Shown piece by piece: positions 4,506 to 5,104 of a stretch of 5,104 nt of DNA. The stretch spans positions 1 to 5,104 of the forward strand of contig CADBRC010000030.1 of NCBI GenBank assembly GCA_902796985.1, given 5' to 3'. Positions within the stretch are counted from its first letter, which is position 1. The number at the start of each line of letters is the position of its first letter. The position numbers and the translations under genes are program-made. The DNA is from an uncultured Spirochaetaceae bacterium (GTDB lineage Bacteria > Spirochaetota > Spirochaetia > Treponematales > Treponemataceae). The notes below the pieces were generated by a model, which was not told the origin of the DNA, did not search any database, and was given only the letters and a program-made list of their open reading frames with translations.

Positions 4506-5104
4506 GCGCACGAAAGATTTTTTCCAGTGCCATTGCCGCCGTATTGCTGGCCCTGTCATTTGCATCCTGCGTCTCGTCAGGCGGAGCCGGCGGCAAGGAG
4601 AAGTACTGTTCCCGGAATCTCTCGGAGGAAGGAACAAAGAATGAAAAGCAGCTGGTCAATTTCTTCATGGCAAACAGGCCCGATGCAGATAAGAAGCAGG
4701 TCAAGCGGCTCGCCCGCTATTACATAAGCGAGGCCCGGATGGAAGGAATAAACAGCGACTGCGCATGGGTGCAGATGTGCCTGGAAACCGGCTGGCTTTC
4801 TTTTGGCGGCTTGGTCAAGCCCGAGATGCACAACTACTGCGGTCTTGGAGCAATAAGCGCGGAACAGCCCGGCGTCAAATTCGAGACCGAACAGCTCGGA
4901 GTCAGGGCGCACATCCAGCACCTGCACGCATACGCGACCACCGAGGACGTACCGCTCAGAAACGAGCTGATTGACCCCCGCTACAAGTGGGTGCTTCCGC
5001 GCGGCAAAGCCCCGACGGTCCGGGAGCTTGCCGGAACCTGGGCAGCCGACCCGGAGTACGGCAAGAAGCTGGACGGCCTTCTGGCGCGCCTGGAAAAGTT
5101 TTAA
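4502..5104 (+). CDS. Glucosaminidase-domain lipoprotein (peptidoglycan hydrolase)
   Basis: A 200-residue predicted lipoprotein that cleaves peptidoglycan glycan strands at N-acetylglucosamine. The N-terminus has basic residues, a hydrophobic stretch (residues 6-21) and a relaxed spirochaete-style lipobox FASC with lipidated Cys23, followed by a Ser/Gly-rich tether. The catalytic domain fills about 45-200. It has GINSDCAWVQMCLETGW, where Glu95 is the expected catalytic acid of the glucosaminidase (LytG/FlgJ-like) family, then HNYCGLGA (110-117), GVRAHIQHLHAYA (133-145), DPRYKWVLPRGKAPTVRELAGTWA and a closing DPEYGKKLDGLLARL. All match single-domain bacterial glucosaminidases. There are no SH3, LysM or other wall-binding modules, so the lipid anchor probably fixes it to a membrane. 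The start codon overlaps the kinase stop as ATGA, and the nearest Shine-Dalgarno-like bases (GGGG, 4487-4490) are rather far, suggesting coupled translation. TAA is the last three bases of the window. Bond specificity (glucosaminidase or muramidase) is not certain. Confidence 0.9.
   Translation: MSARKIFSSAIAAVLLALSFASCVSSGGAGGKEKYCSRNLSEEGTKNEKQLVNFFMANRPDADKKQVKRLARYYISEARMEGINSDCAWVQMCLETGWLSFGGLVKPEMHNYCGLGAISAEQPGVKFETEQLGVRAHIQHLHAYATTEDVPLRNELIDPRYKWVLPRGKAPTVRELAGTWAADPEYGKKLDGLLARLEKF

Noticed and set aside
4407..4927. Minus-strand open frames across the kinase/glucosaminidase junction
   Set aside because: They overlap two confidently assigned plus-strand genes and contain no recognisable domains.

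Overview
The window reads as spirochaete chromosome, most likely a Treponema (gut, rumen or oral type, judging by the moderately high GC content). The evidence is gene content: an ECF sigma factor directly downstream of cysS, an arrangement I recall from Treponema pallidum (cysS followed by the TP0092 RpoE-like sigma factor), and a UMP kinase of the type shared by archaea and spirochaetes. This is inference; no database search was possible. All six genes lie on the plus strand and no gap exceeds 100 bases. I see no tRNA, rRNA, CRISPR array, insertion sequence or prophage signal.

Layout: (1) the 3' part of cysS (to 710), entering at the KMSKS loop. (2) A 99-base gap (711-809) with two consecutive hairpin-forming inverted repeats and a weak match to an ECF-type promoter. 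(3) An ECF sigma factor (810-1370) that overlaps by 17 bases a membrane-anchored zinc-finger anti-sigma factor (1354-2076). (4) A membrane-anchored protein with two IPT/TIG domains and a transglutaminase-like domain (2088-3752), whose first codons contain a textbook intrinsic terminator (2120-2157) and whose transglutaminase domain lacks the catalytic cysteine. (5) An archaeal/spirochaete-type UMP kinase (3777-4505). (6) A small glucosaminidase lipoprotein (4502-5104) that overlaps the kinase by an ATGA and ends exactly at the window edge.

Reading them together: the sigma/anti-sigma pair is a standard envelope-sensing switch in which the anti-sigma factor holds the sigma factor at the inner membrane until a signal releases it. 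Two neighbouring genes, the TIG/transglutaminase-like protein and the peptidoglycan hydrolase, act or are predicted to act outside the cytoplasm. The tight spacing suggests one transcription unit, with the internal terminator reducing or gating expression of the last three genes relative to the sigma/anti-sigma pair. The two observations most worth follow-up are the terminator embedded in a coding start and the cysteine-to-alanine change in an otherwise intact transglutaminase triad.
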